A stretch of DNA of 64,000 nt from Zoogloea dura (GCF_012927165.1 NZ_JABBGA010000005.1:1-64000), one strand, 5' to 3'; shown: positions 36,094-44,399, numbered from the stretch's first letter. Program-made: numbers and translations. The notes: generated by a model from the sequence alone, not told the origin.

Positions 36094-37135
36094 ACAGGTC
36101 CCGGGCGGCCAGCGGTTCGAGCAGCTTGCGCACCGGTGCCGGCAGGGCCGCCTCGTCCAGGCGGCCGAGGGGCTGCCACAGATGCTCCGATTCGGCCGCG
36201 CCGGGGGGCGGTGGCGCCACCTGGACGGCCTCGGGGCGCATCTCCAGGGTGAAGTGGGTGAACACATGACGCAGGCCGCCCAGCGGGCTCACCGAGTGCA
36301 CCTGCAGGCCATAGCGGCCGGCGATCCATTCCGCCGTGTCGGCATCCTCGGGCAGTTCCGGCAGGCTCAGCAGGCCGCCCCAGATGCCGCTGGGCGGGCG
36401 CCGTTCCAGCAGCACCGCACCATCGGCCAGCACCACCGCGAAGCGTCCCTCGCGGGTGCGCGTCTCGCGTTTCGGCCGCGGAGTGGGCAGCTCGCCGACC
36501 CGGCCGTCGCGCAGGGCCACGCAGCGGTCGGCCAGCGGGCAGCGCGTGCAGGCCGGCCGGCCGCGGGTGCACACGGTGGCGCCCAGGTCCATCTGGGCCT
36601 GGGTGTAGATGTCCACGTCGCGCTCGGGCAGCAGGCTCTCGGCCAGTTCCCACAGGCGGTTCTCCACCGGCTTGGTGCCGGGGAAGCCGTCGATGCCGAA
36701 GGCCCGCGCCAGCACCCGCTTGACGTTGCCGTCGAGGATGGCGGCCCGGGTGCCGTAGCTGAAGGCGCTGATCGCCGCCGCCGTGGAGCGGCCGATGCCC
36801 GGCAGTTCGGCCAGCACCGCCGGGTCGGCCGGGAAGCGTCCGCCATGCTGCGCCATCACCGCCCGGGCGCACTTGTGCAGGTTGCGCGCCCGGGCGTAGT
36901 AGCCGAGGCCGCTCCACAGGGTCAGCACGTCCTCCACCGGCGCGGCGGCTAGGCTGGGCAGGTCGGGAAAGCGCGCCAGGAAGCGGGCGTAGTAGGGCAG
37001 CACTGTGTCCACCTGGGTCTGCTGCAGCATGATCTCCGACAACCACACCCGGTAGGCGTCGTCGACCTGCCAGGGCAGGCCGTGGCGGCCATGCTCGCGC
37101 TGCCAGGCGATCAGGGTTTCTGCAAATGTATTCAA
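36053..37135 (-). CDS. mutY: A/G-specific adenine glycosylase MutY
   Basis: About 360 residues. MutY removes adenine mispaired with 8-oxoguanine. The helix-hairpin-helix LPGIGRSTAAAISAF, the catalytic Asp in AILDGNVKRVL, and the [4Fe-4S] ligands C-X6-C-X2-C-X5-C (CTRGRPACTRCPLADRC) are all visible, followed by the C-terminal NUDIX-like domain (ERRPPSGIWGGLLSLPE). I choose a TTG start at 37135 (LNTFAETLIAW), preceded by GAGAGG, because the family begins here; an ATG at 37363 would add 76 unrelated residues and cross the divergent gene. The 3' end overlaps the LON-domain gene. Confidence 0.93.
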   Translation of the reverse strand: MNTFAETLIAWQREHGRHGLPWQVDDAYRVWLSEIMLQQTQVDTVLPYYARFLARFPDLPSLAAAPVEDVLTLWSGLGYYARARNLHKCARAVMAQHGGRFPADPAVLAELPGIGRSTAAAISAFSYGTRAAILDGNVKRVLARAFGIDGFPGTKPVENRLWELAESLLPERDVDIYTQAQMDLGATVCTRGRPACTRCPLADRCVALRDGRVGELPTPRPKRETRTREGRFAVVLADGAVLLERRPPSGIWGGLLSLPELPEDADTAEWIAGRYGLQVHSVSPLGGLRHVFTHFTLEMRPEAVQVAPPPPGAAESEHLWQPLGRLDEAALPAPVRKLLEPLAARDLFSPAGGAAAGTGG

Positions 37136-37229
37136 TCTCTTAACCTCTCGACGCTCGCGCCCCGCGCGGTGATAATGCGGCCCCTTACCGGTTTCCGGTT
37201 CACGCCGACGGCGTGGGCCCTCCTCCAGC

Positions 37230-37727
37230 ATGACAGCTCCCAAGCACGATCCGGTGGTCCGCGCCTTTCGCGACACGCTGGGCATGTTTCCCACCGGCGT
37301 GACCGTGATCACCGCCCGGGCGCCCAGCGGCGAGCCCATCGGGCTCACCGTGAGTTCCTTCAATTCCGTGTCCCTGACGCCGCCCCTGGTGGTGTGGAGC
37401 CTGTCCGGTCACCTGCCGAGCGTGCCCATCTTCGAAAACGCCGGAGTGTACGCGATCAACGTGCTGGCCGAGGATCAGCGGGACCTGTCCCAGCGCTTCG
37501 CCCGCCGCAGCGACGACAAGTTCGCCGGCCTGGACTTCACCGAAGGGGTGGATGGCGTGCCCCTGCTGCCCGGCTGCTCGGCCTGGTTCCAGTGTCGCCA
37601 GTACGCCCGCCATCCGGGGGGCGACCACGTCGTCTTCATCGGCGAGGTGCTGCGTTTCGAGCGGGACACGGCCAAGCGCCCGCTGGTCTTCCAGGGCGGC
37701 GCCTACCGCCGCCTGACGGACGACTGA
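37230..37727 (+). CDS. flavin reductase (NADH:FMN oxidoreductase) family protein
   Basis: 165 residues of the HpaC/ActVB-like family, which supplies reduced FMN or FAD to partner monooxygenases, or carries bound flavin. Marks are FRDTLGMFPTGVTVITA, GLTVSSFNSVSLTPPLV and FAVNVL-like YAINVLAEDQRDLSQRFA, plus HVVFIGEVL near the end. No monooxygenase partner is adjacent; an alpha/beta hydrolase starts five bases downstream. GATAAT at 37171-37176 may be its -10 element, in the space shared with divergent mutY. Confidence 0.93.
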   Translation: MTAPKHDPVVRAFRDTLGMFPTGVTVITARAPSGEPIGLTVSSFNSVSLTPPLVVWSLSGHLPSVPIFENAGVYAINVLAEDQRDLSQRFARRSDDKFAGLDFTEGVDGVPLLPGCSAWFQCRQYARHPGGDHVVFIGEVLRFERDTAKRPLVFQGGAYRRLTDD

Positions 37728-37731
37728 GGCC

Positions 37732-38529
37732 ATGACCGCCCCGCGCTGGATCGAGACCGGCGAAGGGCCCCGCGCCCTGGTCTTCCTGCATGGGGTGAGC
37801 GGCGGTGCCGCCGGGGCCGCCGGGCTGCTGCCCGCCATCACCCCCGCCGGCTGGCGTGGCCTGGCCTGGGACATGCCCGGCTACGGGCGCAGCGCATCCT
37901 TGCCGCAAGTCGATTTCGACAGCCTGGCCGACGCGCTGGCGGCCCTGCTCGACGCTGCCGGCCTGGCCCGCGCGGTGCTGGTCGGCCACAGCATGGGCGG
38001 CATGCTGGCCCTGCAGGTGGCGGCCCGTCATCCCGACCGGGTGGCCGGCCTGGTGCTGGCCTGCTGCACGCCGGCCTTCGGGGCCCAGGCTGCCGCCCTG
38101 CAGCGGGACTTCCTGGCCCGCCGCATCGGCCCGCTGGACGAAGGCGCCAGCATGCGCGACCTGGCCATCGAGGTGATCCCCAGTATGGTCGGCCCGGCGG
38201 CCGAGCCCCTGGTGGTGCATGAGGCGGTGGACCTGATGGCGGAGATTCCCCCCGCCAGTTACCGGGCCGCGGTGCAGGCGCTGCTGCATTTCGACCAGCG
38301 CGCCACCCTGGGCCGCCTGCGCACGCCCACCCTGGTGCTGGCCGGCCGCCACGACACGGTGTCGCGGCCGCTGGTGCTGCAGCGCATGGCCGAGCGCATT
38401 CCCGGGGCCCGCTTTGCCGAGCTGGACGCCGGCCACCTGGCGCCCTTCGAGGCGCCGGAAGACTTCGCCCGCGAGGTGCACGGCTTCCTCGAGGGCTTCG
38501 ATCATGCGCCTGTCACCTTCCTGCTCTAG
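37732..38529 (+). CDS. alpha/beta fold hydrolase
   Basis: 265 residues. The nucleophile motif VLVGHSMGGML (Ser near 91), oxyanion region LVFLHGVSGGAAGAAG, acid in LVLAGRHDTVS and the final His in LDAGHLAPFEAPE make a complete triad. It resembles haloperoxidase/BioH/PcaD-like esterases; the substrate is unknown. It follows the flavin reductase by five bases and is probably cotranscribed. The C-terminus extends a few hydrophobic residues beyond the usual helix (VTFLLL-like VTFLL). Confidence 0.92.
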   Translation: MTAPRWIETGEGPRALVFLHGVSGGAAGAAGLLPAITPAGWRGLAWDMPGYGRSASLPQVDFDSLADALAALLDAAGLARAVLVGHSMGGMLALQVAARHPDRVAGLVLACCTPAFGAQAAALQRDFLARRIGPLDEGASMRDLAIEVIPSMVGPAAEPLVVHEAVDLMAEIPPASYRAAVQALLHFDQRATLGRLRTPTLVLAGRHDTVSRPLVLQRMAERIPGARFAELDAGHLAPFEAPEDFAREVHGFLEGFDHAPVTFLL

Positions 38530-38549
38530 CGTGAGGCCCTTTTGCCGCC

Positions 38550-38921
38550 ATGGATGAGAGCCCCTTCAAAGGCAAGACCGGCCTGACCCGCGTCTGGAAC
38601 GCCTTTCACTACTCGATGGCCGGCCTCGCCGCCGCCTACCGCAACGAAGACGCCTTCCGCCAGGAGGTGTGGCTGGCCGCCGTGCTGCTGCCGCTGGCCC
38701 TGTGGCTGCCGGTCGGCGCCATCGGCAAGGCCCTGATGATCGGCAGCGTGCTGCTGGTGATCATCGTCGAACTGGTCAACTCCGGCCTCGAGGCCACGGT
38801 GGACCGCATTTCCCTTGAACATCACCACCTGGCAAAGCGCGCCAAGGACATCGGCAGCGCGGCGGTCTTCGTCGCCCTGATCAATGTCGTGGCCGTGTGG
38901 AGCCTGGTGCTTTTCGGCTGA
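38550..38921 (+). CDS. dgkA: diacylglycerol kinase DgkA
   Basis: 123 residues with three transmembrane helices. GLTRVWNAFHYSMAGLAAAY, then RNEDAFRQEVWLAAVLLPLA and the signature VELVNSGLEATVDRIS. DgkA recycles diacylglycerol to phosphatidic acid in the inner membrane, using ATP. Length and motifs match fully. It begins 21 bases after the hydrolase. Confidence 0.96.
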   Translation: MDESPFKGKTGLTRVWNAFHYSMAGLAAAYRNEDAFRQEVWLAAVLLPLALWLPVGAIGKALMIGSVLLVIIVELVNSGLEATVDRISLEHHHLAKRAKDIGSAAVFVALINVVAVWSLVLFG

Positions 38922-38929
38922 GGCCTGCC

Positions 38930-39136
38930 ATGACCCATCCCGCCAGCAAAAAGCCCTGCGTCAATTGCACCTGCGCCACCACCGGCTTTTGCCCGCGGGG
39001 AGTGGGCGCCAACATCCCCCCCGGAATGGCCGCCGCCAGCCCCCAGGCCGAGCCGGCCCGACCGCAATCCGCCAACCAGCTGCGCCGGGCCCAGCTGGCG
39101 CAACTGCCGGGGAAGCGCAAGGCGATGCGGTATTGA
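38930..39136 (+). CDS. small cysteine-containing protein, unrecognised
   Basis: 68 residues beginning THPASKKPCVNCTCATTGFC. Four cysteines in the pattern C-X2-C-X-C-X6-C near the N-terminus suggest a small metal or cluster site. The rest is Pro/Ala/Gln-rich and probably unstructured, ending in basic GKRKAMRY. It starts nine bases after dgkA, in the same direction. Coding is supported by position and by the ordered cysteines rather than by any family I know. Confidence 0.6.
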   Translation: MTHPASKKPCVNCTCATTGFCPRGVGANIPPGMAAASPQAEPARPQSANQLRRAQLAQLPGKRKAMRY

Positions 39137-39206
39137 GGGTGGCGGGCCCGCAGGGGCCCCGGCATGAGAGAATCCCGCCCCCTCGAATCCGTACCGGAGC
39201 CCCAGC

Positions 39207-40214
39207 ATGTCCGAGACCAGCCACGCCATTTCCGCACTTGTCGTCCACCGCCTGATCCGCGAATCGGAGGGGCCTTCGCGGGTCGAGTTGCGGCCCGCCG
39301 CCAACCCGGTGGATGAACCCGCCGCGCGCCTGATGGAGCGGCTGTGCCGGCACTTTGCCGAGCGGCCGGGCAAGGGCTATGGCTGGTTCGAGAAGGACGA
39401 GGGCAGTTTCCCCATGCCGCGCCTGATGCGTGCCCACGCCATCGAGGGCAGCATGGACTTCGAGACCCTCTCGAAGGAGATGCTCGCCCAGCTGCAGAAG
39501 CGGGTGGACGAGGACAAGGTGGAGGACGGCGGCTACGTGCTGATCGCCCGCGCCACCGTGTTCGGCGCCGACTGCCTCTACGTGGCCCTGCTGCAGGAGA
39601 CCCTGGGCACCGTGATGGGCGAGGATCTGTCCATCCATGACAGCCCGCACCTGGACTTTGCCGGCCTGCAGGTGGCCGGCCGCATCGACATCAGCGCCTG
39701 GCAGGCCGGCGCCGAGCGCTACATCGGCTTCCTCAAGGGCCGCGGCGACGTGGCCGGCTGGTTCAAGCGCTTCCTGGGCTGCACCGACGTGGTGATCGCC
39801 CTCAAGGAGACCAAGAAGCTGGTCGAGACCCTCGGCCACTTCGCCGAGACCCAGCAGCTCGCGCCCGCCGAGAAGGACGAACTCCTCGAGCGCGCCCATC
39901 TGGTGCTGGAAGAGATGGGCGAGAGCGGCGCACCCCTAGACCTGGTGGCCGTGGCCAGCCAGATCTTCCCCAGCGCCCCGGAGAAGCTCAGCGACACCCT
40001 GAAGGACGAAGCCCTCGACCTGGCCAGCGGCTTCGTGCCCGACAAGCGCGCCCTCAAGCCGCTGATCCGCTTCCGCGCCAGCGCCCAGGACTGGAAGCTG
40101 GAGTTCGAACGCAGCGGCCTGCGTTCCGGCTCGGTGCAGTACGACAAGGCCAGCAACACCCTGGTCCTCACCAATGTGCCGGATGCGTTGAAGCAGTTGT
40201 TGTTGGAGGAGTGA
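39207..40214 (+). CDS. nucleoid-associated protein, YejK family
   Basis: 335 residues. The N-terminal ISALVVHRLIRESEGPSRVE and the middle GYVLIARATVFGADCLYVAL, then GRIDISAWQAGAERYIGFLKGRGDVAGWFKRFLG agree in character with the NdpA/YejK group that associates with the bacterial nucleoid. The final third (SGLRSGSVQYDKASNTLVLT) is also typical. It is followed immediately by a large inverted-repeat element, 20 bases after the stop. Confidence 0.85.
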   Translation: MSETSHAISALVVHRLIRESEGPSRVELRPAANPVDEPAARLMERLCRHFAERPGKGYGWFEKDEGSFPMPRLMRAHAIEGSMDFETLSKEMLAQLQKRVDEDKVEDGGYVLIARATVFGADCLYVALLQETLGTVMGEDLSIHDSPHLDFAGLQVAGRIDISAWQAGAERYIGFLKGRGDVAGWFKRFLGCTDVVIALKETKKLVETLGHFAETQQLAPAEKDELLERAHLVLEEMGESGAPLDLVAVASQIFPSAPEKLSDTLKDEALDLASGFVPDKRALKPLIRFRASAQDWKLEFERSGLRSGSVQYDKASNTLVLTNVPDALKQLLLEE

Positions 40215-40233
40215 GGGGGGAGTGCCTTTACTG

Positions 40234-40837
40234 GGCGGCTTTCCTTTCTTTTACGTTGGATTGGCCGGGATTTCGCCCCGGCGGGCGACCCCTTTCTTTG
40301 CGTCGCCAAAGAAAGGGGGAAAGAAAGGCGACCCGGCTTCCCCGGTCGTCCGCTACGCGGACGACTCCCCTGCGCTGCTCGCATCGGGCGGCCGGCGCGG
40401 AACTCGTCGGCTGCGCCTCCTCAGACAGCCGCGCCGGAAAGCCCCGCCCGCTGCTGCGCTGCTCGGCGGGTCAGAACGGGCTTTTCGCAAACACCGCGCG
40501 TTGGCTGAAGCCGAGGTTGGCTTCCAGCGAGAAAAGCAAAACCCCGCGCCTCGCATCCGCCGGATTTTCCGCAGAGGCTCGGTGCTTGGAAAAAGCCCGT
40601 TCCGACCCGCCGAGCAGCGGAACGGCAGGCGGGGAAGTCCGGCGCGGCTGTCTGAGCCCGCAGGGCGAGTTCCGCGCCGGCCGCCTGCCGTGAGCAGCGC
40701 AGGGGAGTCATTCGCGCAGCGAATGACCGGCGAGGCGGGTCGCCTTCTTTGCCTCCTTTCTTGGCGAAGCAAGAAAGGAGGTCGCCCGCCGGGGCGAATT
40801 CCCGGCCAATCCAAGGCGGAACAACGGAAAGCCTCCC
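40234..40837. repeat. 600-bp imperfect inverted repeat with nested covarying hairpins
   Basis: The left arm (40234 to about 40495) and right arm (about 40575-40837) are imperfect reverse complements over some 260 bases, sharing for instance TTGGATTGGCCGGGA, GCCCCGGCGGGCGACC and GGCCGGCGCGGAACTCG. Within each arm are two local hairpins. Left: CCCCTTTCTTT/AAAGAAAGGGG (40289-40318) and GTCGTCCGC/GCGGACGAC (40345-40365). Right: CCTCCTTTCTTG/CAAGAAAGGAGG (40752-40781) and GTCATTCGC/GCGAATGAC (40707-40727). The arms differ in sequence at these hairpins but pairing is kept on both sides. Frames through the element are by-products; I see no real gene. Confidence 0.85.
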
Positions 40838-40844
40838 TTGCCAC

Positions 40845-41196
40845 CCTCCAAGGCCAACAAGTTCCCTTCAGAGGCCAACAAGTTCCCCCCGCAACCCAGT
40901 GAGCTGGGCCCTGACTTGAACTTGTTCCCCTCCGAGCCCAGCGTGTCTGGCCCCGGAGGGGAACCCACTGCCTTCGGAGGGAAACAAGTTCAAATCCAAG
41001 CCCAGCAAGTTCAGCTCCGAGGGAAGCCCACTGCCCCCGGAGGGAAACAAGTTCAAGTCCAAGCCCAGCAAGTTCAGCTCCGAGGGAAGCTCACTTCCCC
41101 CGGAGGGAAACACGTTCAAATCCGAGCCCGACAAGTTCAGCTCCGAGGGAAACTCACTCCCCCCGGAGGGAAACACGTTCAAGTCCGAGCCCAGCA
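40845..41196. repeat. 63-bp tandem repeat (minisatellite), about 3.5 units plus degenerate copies
   Basis: Units start at 40978, 41041, 41104 and 41167 (the last partial), each exactly 63 bases and 85-95% alike, beginning AGGGAAACAAGTTCAA. The units themselves contain two related pieces with AAGTTCA. From 40845 to 40977 degenerate copies and partly inverted pieces occur. Because 63 is a multiple of three, both strands have open frames through the array (plus-strand repeats of GGKQVQIQAQQVQLRGK type; minus-strand repeats of LPSELNLLGLDLN type). Neither resembles a known protein and neither has a good ribosome binding site, so I do not call a gene. Confidence 0.85.
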
Positions 41197-41228
41197 TCCC
41201 GGGCTGGTACCGAGGCCATGCAGGGGCC

Positions 41229-41696
41229 TCAGTCTGCCGGTGTGTTGTCTGCTTCTTCCACGAACACCACCGGCAGTTTGCTGACCGGTACGGTGACCAA
41301 ATGGAAGGCCGTGGTCATTGCCGCCGGGCAGAGAGTGTTGCCTGGATAGTGGTCCCGCTGGTAGTGCGTGACGAGTCGGTCCTTCTCCGAAATCACCCGG
41401 GTAATGCGGACTCCGGTGCATCCATTGGAGTGAGTGGCCAGGACGGCCGCGATCACCATCTCCCGGTCGAAAGGCACCTTGATCGGAAAGCGCTGCCGGT
41501 CACCCCTGCGCGCGGCGGCGACCGAGTCGGGCCAGATCGCGTTGAGCTCGGCTTCGCTTCTCGCCACGGTGAATGTGTCTGTCCTGAAAGCGATGGAGTG
41601 CGTGTTTCTCCGGGACAGATCCTGAAAGGGAATCTCTTCGGCCGGGCTCTGTGCGGACAGCAGGGCAAGGACAAGGGGCAGGGCGATTTTGCGCAT
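41229..41696 (-). CDS. small exported protein, possibly with a PrcB-like domain
   Basis: 155 residues. A signal peptide (RKIALPLVLALLSAQSPAEE) is followed by a compact domain with FTVARSEAELNAIWPD, then PFDREMVIAAVLATHSNGCT and a final hydrophobic strand VTVPVSKLPVVFVEEAD. The motif order 'D.e..vi.v..g....G....i' resembles the PrcB C-terminal domain, a protease-associated module, but this is by eye and moderate. Two cysteines (SNGCTG and NTLCPAA) could form a disulfide in the periplasm. It lies 40 bases after the PNPOx-like gene in the same direction. Confidence 0.72.
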   Translation of the reverse strand: MRKIALPLVLALLSAQSPAEEIPFQDLSRRNTHSIAFRTDTFTVARSEAELNAIWPDSVAAARRGDRQRFPIKVPFDREMVIAAVLATHSNGCTGVRITRVISEKDRLVTHYQRDHYPGNTLCPAAMTTAFHLVTVPVSKLPVVFVEEADNTPAD

Positions 41697-41736
41697 TGGG
41701 GTGAGTCCAGGGGGAGATGGGGGACGGACGGGAGGC

Positions 41737-42315
41737 TCATGGCACAACCCGCAGGCATTTCCATTCCTTCGAGCCCTCGTCGCGGGTGAAAACCTCGTGC
41801 TGCGCAAAAGGGCCCGTGCCAACGGAATAGAAGGCAACCCGGCCAATCCCGGTGAAGCGGTAGCCGATGAAGCTGTCTGGTGTTTCGTTCTCCGCCCCCG
41901 GGGGAATGCCCTGGAGCGTCTGCTCCAGGGCCTCAGTGGCGTCGAGAGGCAGGCCCGAGCGGTGGCCGAACACCAGGTAGCTGCGCCGGAAGCTGGGCTC
42001 AAGGGCCAGCCAGTCCTTGATCAGCTGATGCCGGGGAATGGGTTCGAGCGTACCTTCAAGAGACACCGAACGCAGGCTGTGCTGGAAGGCGAAGGTTAGC
42101 GAGGCGCGCGGGTTCAGCTCGAGATCCTCGACTTTCCGGCTCCCCGGCGAGGTGTGGAAGCGGGGCCAGCCATCTGCATCGAAATGCACGCCCAGCATCC
42201 GCGTCCGTGGGCTGCCGTCCCGGCCCGTGGTGCCCAGCACAGCGCCATGGCTGAAGGGCGCGCCGGTGGTGCGTTCTTCCTGCACCCATTGGAGGAGTCG
42301 TGACAGGGGATTCAT
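41737..42315 (-). CDS. pyridoxamine 5'-phosphate oxidase-like FMN-binding protein
   Basis: 192 residues with the split-barrel fold of PNPOx-like proteins: NPLSRLLQWVQEERTTGAPF, then GRDGSPRTRMLGVHFDADGW, SRKVEDLELNPRASLTFAFQ and VSLEGTLEPIPRH. The C-terminal PNPOx signature is degenerate (RFTGIGRVAFYSVG), so pyridoxine oxidation is doubtful; a general flavin-dependent reductase is likely (inference). It is separated from the TPR lipoprotein gene by about 80 bases and is read in the same direction. Confidence 0.88.
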   Translation of the reverse strand: MNPLSRLLQWVQEERTTGAPFSHGAVLGTTGRDGSPRTRMLGVHFDADGWPRFHTSPGSRKVEDLELNPRASLTFAFQHSLRSVSLEGTLEPIPRHQLIKDWLALEPSFRRSYLVFGHRSGLPLDATEALEQTLQGIPPGAENETPDSFIGYRFTGIGRVAFYSVGTGPFAQHEVFTRDEGSKEWKCLRVVP

Positions 42316-42397
42316 TGCATTGCCTGGCCGAGTTGTGGATGGATCGTTGCAACGGTAGCGGGAGTGCGGGCTCTGCCCTCGCGATGTGGAGACCCGT

Positions 42398-43201
42398 TCA
42401 GGGTGTCCGGGGCGCCCCGGTGCCGGCCTCCAGCGCCTGCGCCTCCCTGTCCCTGCCCGCCTTGCGCAGCAACTCGGCATAGCGTTTGCGGGCCCGTTCG
42501 ATGCGCCAGGCTTCCACCTCGCGGCCGCCGGTGCTGAGCGTGGCGATGGCCTGGCGGAAGCAGGCTTCGGCGTCCTGCTCACGTCCCAGCTTTGCGTAGG
42601 CGTCCCCCAGGTTGTGCAGGATGGTGCCGCGGGTGCGGGCGAGGTATTGGCCGTCCGTCGTGCGCAGGGCGATGTCCAGCGCTTCCTGATGCAGCCCAAT
42701 GGCGGTCTGGAACTGTCCGAGGCTGGAATGAGCCTGGGCCAGGTTGTCGAGATCGATGGCGTGGAGTATCGGTTGGTCGTCAGTCCTGGAGATGTCGGCG
42801 GCGCGCTGGAGAAGAGGCAGGGCCTCGGCGGGTTGACCGAGGCGCTGCTTGAAGAGGCCGGTATTGACCAGGGCGTTGCGGAGGCGCCGCGTGTCGACGG
42901 GCTGGAGGGCCTCGGCGGCCTTGAGGGCGCGGGAGAAGAAGTCGGCGGCAAGATCGTTCCGCTTGTCCTGCTGCGCCATGTTGCCCAGGGCGATCAACAC
43001 ATCGACCAGGCGCGGGTCGGGCGGGTTTTCCTTTTCGAGGGATTGGGCTGCCGTGATCAGCGGCGGGATGGCATGGCCGGGCAGGCCCATCTCGTAATGG
43101 TTGAGGCCGTAGCTGATCTGCCTGTCGGTGCTGAAGTAGACACAGCCCGACAGCATGATGCACAGCCCGGTGAGGATGGGCAGGCGGAGGATGGGCGTCA
43201 T
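42398..43201 (-). CDS. TPR-repeat lipoprotein
   Basis: 267 residues. A short signal peptide ends in the lipobox LSGC (MLSGCVYFST), so the protein is lipid-anchored. Five or so tetratricopeptide-like repeats follow, for example ALGNMAQQDKRNDLAADFFS, TGLFKQRLGQPAEALPLLQR, LAQAHSSLGQFQTAIGLHQE and NLGDAYAKLGREQDAEACFR. TPR lipoproteins usually act as assembly or scaffold factors at the envelope; no partner can be named from this context. Confidence 0.9.
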   Translation of the reverse strand: MTPILRLPILTGLCIMLSGCVYFSTDRQISYGLNHYEMGLPGHAIPPLITAAQSLEKENPPDPRLVDVLIALGNMAQQDKRNDLAADFFSRALKAAEALQPVDTRRLRNALVNTGLFKQRLGQPAEALPLLQRAADISRTDDQPILHAIDLDNLAQAHSSLGQFQTAIGLHQEALDIALRTTDGQYLARTRGTILHNLGDAYAKLGREQDAEACFRQAIATLSTGGREVEAWRIERARKRYAELLRKAGRDREAQALEAGTGAPRTP

Positions 43202-43364
43202 GTCGAGTCCTTGCGCGGGAGAACGGTGGGACGCCGCCGACGCTGTTCGGATTGCCAGGGTGGGCAGGAAACAGACGGTCCAGGCGCGAGGCCGTGATTA
43301 TGGCGCAAATGCCGAAGGCATGGATCGGAGGTGTGGGGGTGGCTGAAGCCGCCCCTGCAGGCCC

Positions 43365-44399
43365 CTACACCCGGCGCTTGTGCACCCGCACCGGTGCCTC
43401 CCCGGCGATGACCCGCGCGCGCAGCTGGCCGCAGCCGCCGTCCACGTCCTGGCCGGCGGAGTTGCGCAGTTTGGTGAGGATGCCGCGGCGGTGGAGCTGG
43501 CGGGCGATGTCGGCGGCCTTGTCCCAGGCGGGGCGGCGGTAGGGCAGGTCGGGCACGGCGTTGTAGGGGATCATGTTCATGATCGCGTACTTGCCGCTGA
43601 GCAGGCGGACGATGCCGTCGAGCTCTTCCGGAGTGTCGTTGAGTCCCTCGATGAGGGTCCATTGGTACTGGATGGGGTAGCCGGTGGCGCGGGCGTAGGC
43701 TTCGGCCTCGGCGACCAGCTGGTCGGGGCTGAGGGGCGGGGCCTTGGGCAGCAGGTCGGCGCGCAGGTCGGCCCGGGTGGTGTGCAGGGACAGGGCCAGG
43801 GCGGGCTTGACCGGGCCCTGGGGCAGGCGCTCGAAGACCCGCGGGTCGCCCACCGTGGAGAAGACCAGGTTCTTGTGGCCGATGCCGCCTTCGGTGCCGA
43901 GGAACTGGATGGCTTCGAGCACGTTGTCGATGTTGTGGGCAGGTTCGCCCATGCCCATGAAGACCACTTTCTTGACCGGCCGGCGGGCGCGGGCCAGCAC
44001 CACCTGGGCGACGATCTCGGCGCTGCCCACCTGGCGCAGCAGGCCGTCGCGGCCGGTCATGCAGAACTTGCAGCCCACCGCGCAGCCGACCTGGCTGGAG
44101 ACGCACAGGCCGTCCCGTGGCAGCAGCACGCTTTCGACGGTCTGATTGTCGGCGAGCTGCACCAGCAGGCGGGCGGAGCCGTCCTCGCCGGGATGTTCGG
44201 AATGCACGCGGGCCAGCCCGGCCAGCTCGGCAGCCAGGGCGGGCAGGGCCTCGTGCACGGCCTGGGGCAGGGCCGGGCCACGCCGGCCGGCGCCGGCGTC
44301 GAGGGGCAGGGCGTGGGCCCAGGCGCGCAGCACGCGCTGGACGTGGACGGGTTTGGCGCCCAGGGCGGCCAGCCGCTGGCGGATGTCGTCGATTCGCAT
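43365..44399 (-). CDS. RlmN/Cfr-family radical SAM RNA methyltransferase
   Basis: 344 residues. The radical SAM cysteines C-X3-C-X2-C are in VGCAVGCKFCMTG, followed by VFMGMGEPAHNIDNVL, and the cofactor-binding LSLHTTRADLRADLLP. The second catalytic cysteine expected near the end is present in SAGQDVDGGCGQLRAR. RlmN methylates C2 of A2503 in 23S rRNA and A37 in some tRNAs; this protein differs from canonical RlmN in several family positions (GEPAHN for the usual GEPLLN, short N-terminal domain). It is probably a paralogue with a different or overlapping target. Confidence 0.88.
   Translation of the reverse strand: MRIDDIRQRLAALGAKPVHVQRVLRAWAHALPLDAGAGRRGPALPQAVHEALPALAAELAGLARVHSEHPGEDGSARLLVQLADNQTVESVLLPRDGLCVSSQVGCAVGCKFCMTGRDGLLRQVGSAEIVAQVVLARARRPVKKVVFMGMGEPAHNIDNVLEAIQFLGTEGGIGHKNLVFSTVGDPRVFERLPQGPVKPALALSLHTTRADLRADLLPKAPPLSPDQLVAEAEAYARATGYPIQYQWTLIEGLNDTPEELDGIVRLLSGKYAIMNMIPYNAVPDLPYRRPAWDKAADIARQLHRRGILTKLRNSAGQDVDGGCGQLRARVIAGEAPVRVHKRRV

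Noticed and set aside
40211-40902. Several open frames of 90-226 residues across the long inverted repeat
   Set aside because: They are Arg/Pro/Ala-rich products of GC-rich symmetric sequence, occur on both strands and mirror each other; no start signal or motif supports them.
43335-43364. Hairpin after the RlmN-like gene as an intrinsic terminator
   Set aside because: The stem has mismatches and is followed by ACACC rather than a T-run.
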